NCBI GenBank assembly: GCA_934675165.1
Contig: CAKUPP010000043.1
Coordinates: 1 to 5,077, forward strand
Length of the DNA: 5,077 nt
Source of the DNA: an uncultured Eubacteriales bacterium
GTDB taxonomy: Bacteria > Bacillota > Clostridia > Oscillospirales > Acutalibacteraceae
Direction: 5' to 3'
Below the pieces are notes generated by a model. The model ran no database searches. It saw nothing but the letters and a program-made list of their open reading frames with translations, and was not told where the DNA came from. Below are positions 4,751 to 5,077 of this stretch, in pieces. The translations under genes were made by a program, and so were the position numbers. Positions within the stretch are counted from its first letter, which is position 1; every line of letters starts with the position of its first letter.

Positions 4751-5077
4751 TTTTAACTCCTCCTCTGTCTTCGCATTAAAAAACTCTACCCACTTTGTTA
4801 TGTTTGGATCGCTTGTCTTGGGGTCCGGTTTCTTCATTAAATCTAATGTGTTTACTTCCATTTTATCTGTAAACGTTGATCCGGACTTCTTATCGTATAA
4901 AACATATCTATTATGCTGACTCTTGCTATCCTTGATTAATATATGATCTGCAGCAATTACTATACTTACTACTTTTTGGATCTTTCCGTAGTCCTCGCCA
5001 GATCCAATTTGCTCCAATGTCATTTTCGAAAGGTAACACAGTATTCTTTCGCACATATATTTCATTCGCGCTACTTG
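4319..5077 (-). CDS. Rpn/PD-(D/E)XK family nuclease-transposase (copy 3, N-terminus beyond window edge)
   Basis: The frame is open to the right edge, giving 252 visible residues; the Met at 5065 is internal. The first visible residues, QVARMKYMCERILCYLSKM, align with the family segment that directly follows the catalytic E-x-Q/K motif, so the visible Gln is probably the Q of that motif. The invariant-looking GEDY (visible residues 27-30) and the following SIVIAADHIL strand support the assignment. After the nuclease domain come KTEEELKM, the helical MPDVAVKQAAQIVLKVNQDE region, eleven xxxG repeats (4576-4445) and a tail ending LTIDEINKIKNEM. Relatives in E. coli (RpnA) are DNA endonucleases that raise RecA-independent recombination and can act as toxins against phage. 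This is the most complete copy here, with no frameshift in the visible part. Its start, promoter and first catalytic residues lie outside the window. Confidence 0.85.
   Translation of the reverse strand, partial: QVARMKYMCERILCYLSKMTLEQIGSGEDYGKIQKVVSIVIAADHILIKDSKSQHNRYVLYDKKSGSTFTDKMEVNTLDLMKKPDPKTSDPNITKWVEFFNAKTEEELKMVNEMPDVAVKQAAQIVLKVNQDEDLRVRAEQRENAVRAYNSEMLASKQEGMKIGIAKGMEEGINKGRAEGRAEGRAEGRAEGRAEGRAEGMSEGISKGRAEGAEAEKIELAKNALKNGLDVEMVSNITKLTIDEINKIKNEM
4445..4576 (-). repeat. 12-bp tandem repeat, 11 units in copy 3
   Basis: Eleven in-frame 12-bp units encode, in protein order, MEEG, INKG, six RAEG, MSEG, ISKG and RAEG. The six RAEG units (4552-4481) are near-perfect copies of AGAGCTGAAGGY/AGAGCTGAAGGT, differing only at a silent third position. 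Such an array is prone to gain or loss of units by slippage or recombination, always in frame. Confidence 0.92.
4757..4766 (-). promoter_or_regulatory. Strong internal Shine-Dalgarno site in copy 3
   Basis: On the minus strand AGAGGAGGAG (complement of 4766-4757) places GGAGG (4763-4759) 8 bases before the in-frame ATG at 4750. It is identical to the site in copy 2 and lies just past the nuclease domain, where E. coli rpn genes start their internal small protein. Confidence 0.6.

Overview
The window is AT-rich and looks like a low-GC Firmicutes (Clostridia-like) chromosome, possibly a host-associated or reduced one. The best taxonomic evidence is the complete release factor 1 gene, whose sequence resembles clostridial RF1. 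The organism assignment is inference; the sequence does not name a species.

Layout: (1) positions 1-839 hold two tandem plus-strand copies of the 3' part of an Rpn / PD-(D/E)XK-family 'transposase' (recombination-promoting nuclease) gene. The first runs off the left edge. The second is a 5'-truncated and frameshifted remnant that abuts the first at about 292/293. (2) Positions 840-1139 hold a terminator-like hairpin and a sigma-70 type promoter that matches consensus perfectly. (3) Positions 1140-2804 encode a 554-residue protein I do not recognise, closed by a 14-bp hairpin terminator. (4) prfA (RF1) lies on the minus strand (2952-4022), convergent with the unknown gene. It has its own promoter and a TTG start behind a strong Shine-Dalgarno sequence. 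(5) A third Rpn-family copy lies on the minus strand (4319 to beyond the right edge). It is the longest copy and the only one showing part of the nuclease domain.

The most interesting signal is in the Rpn copies. Copies 2 and 3 both carry a very strong internal ribosome binding site (AGAGGAGGAG) 8 nt before an in-frame ATG, just after the nuclease domain. They also carry different numbers of a 12-bp / 4-residue (xxxG, mostly RAEG) repeat. Copies 2 and 3 are almost identical upstream of the repeats, but all three diverge after them. This matches the architecture reported for E. coli Rpn genes, where a toxic full-length nuclease (RpnL) is held in check by a small protein (RpnS) translated from within the same gene, with variable 4-residue repeats in its dimerising helix. 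If so, copy 2 would be an orphan antitoxin-only module. The inverted copies 2 and 3 also flank the unknown gene and prfA, so the block could invert by homologous recombination.
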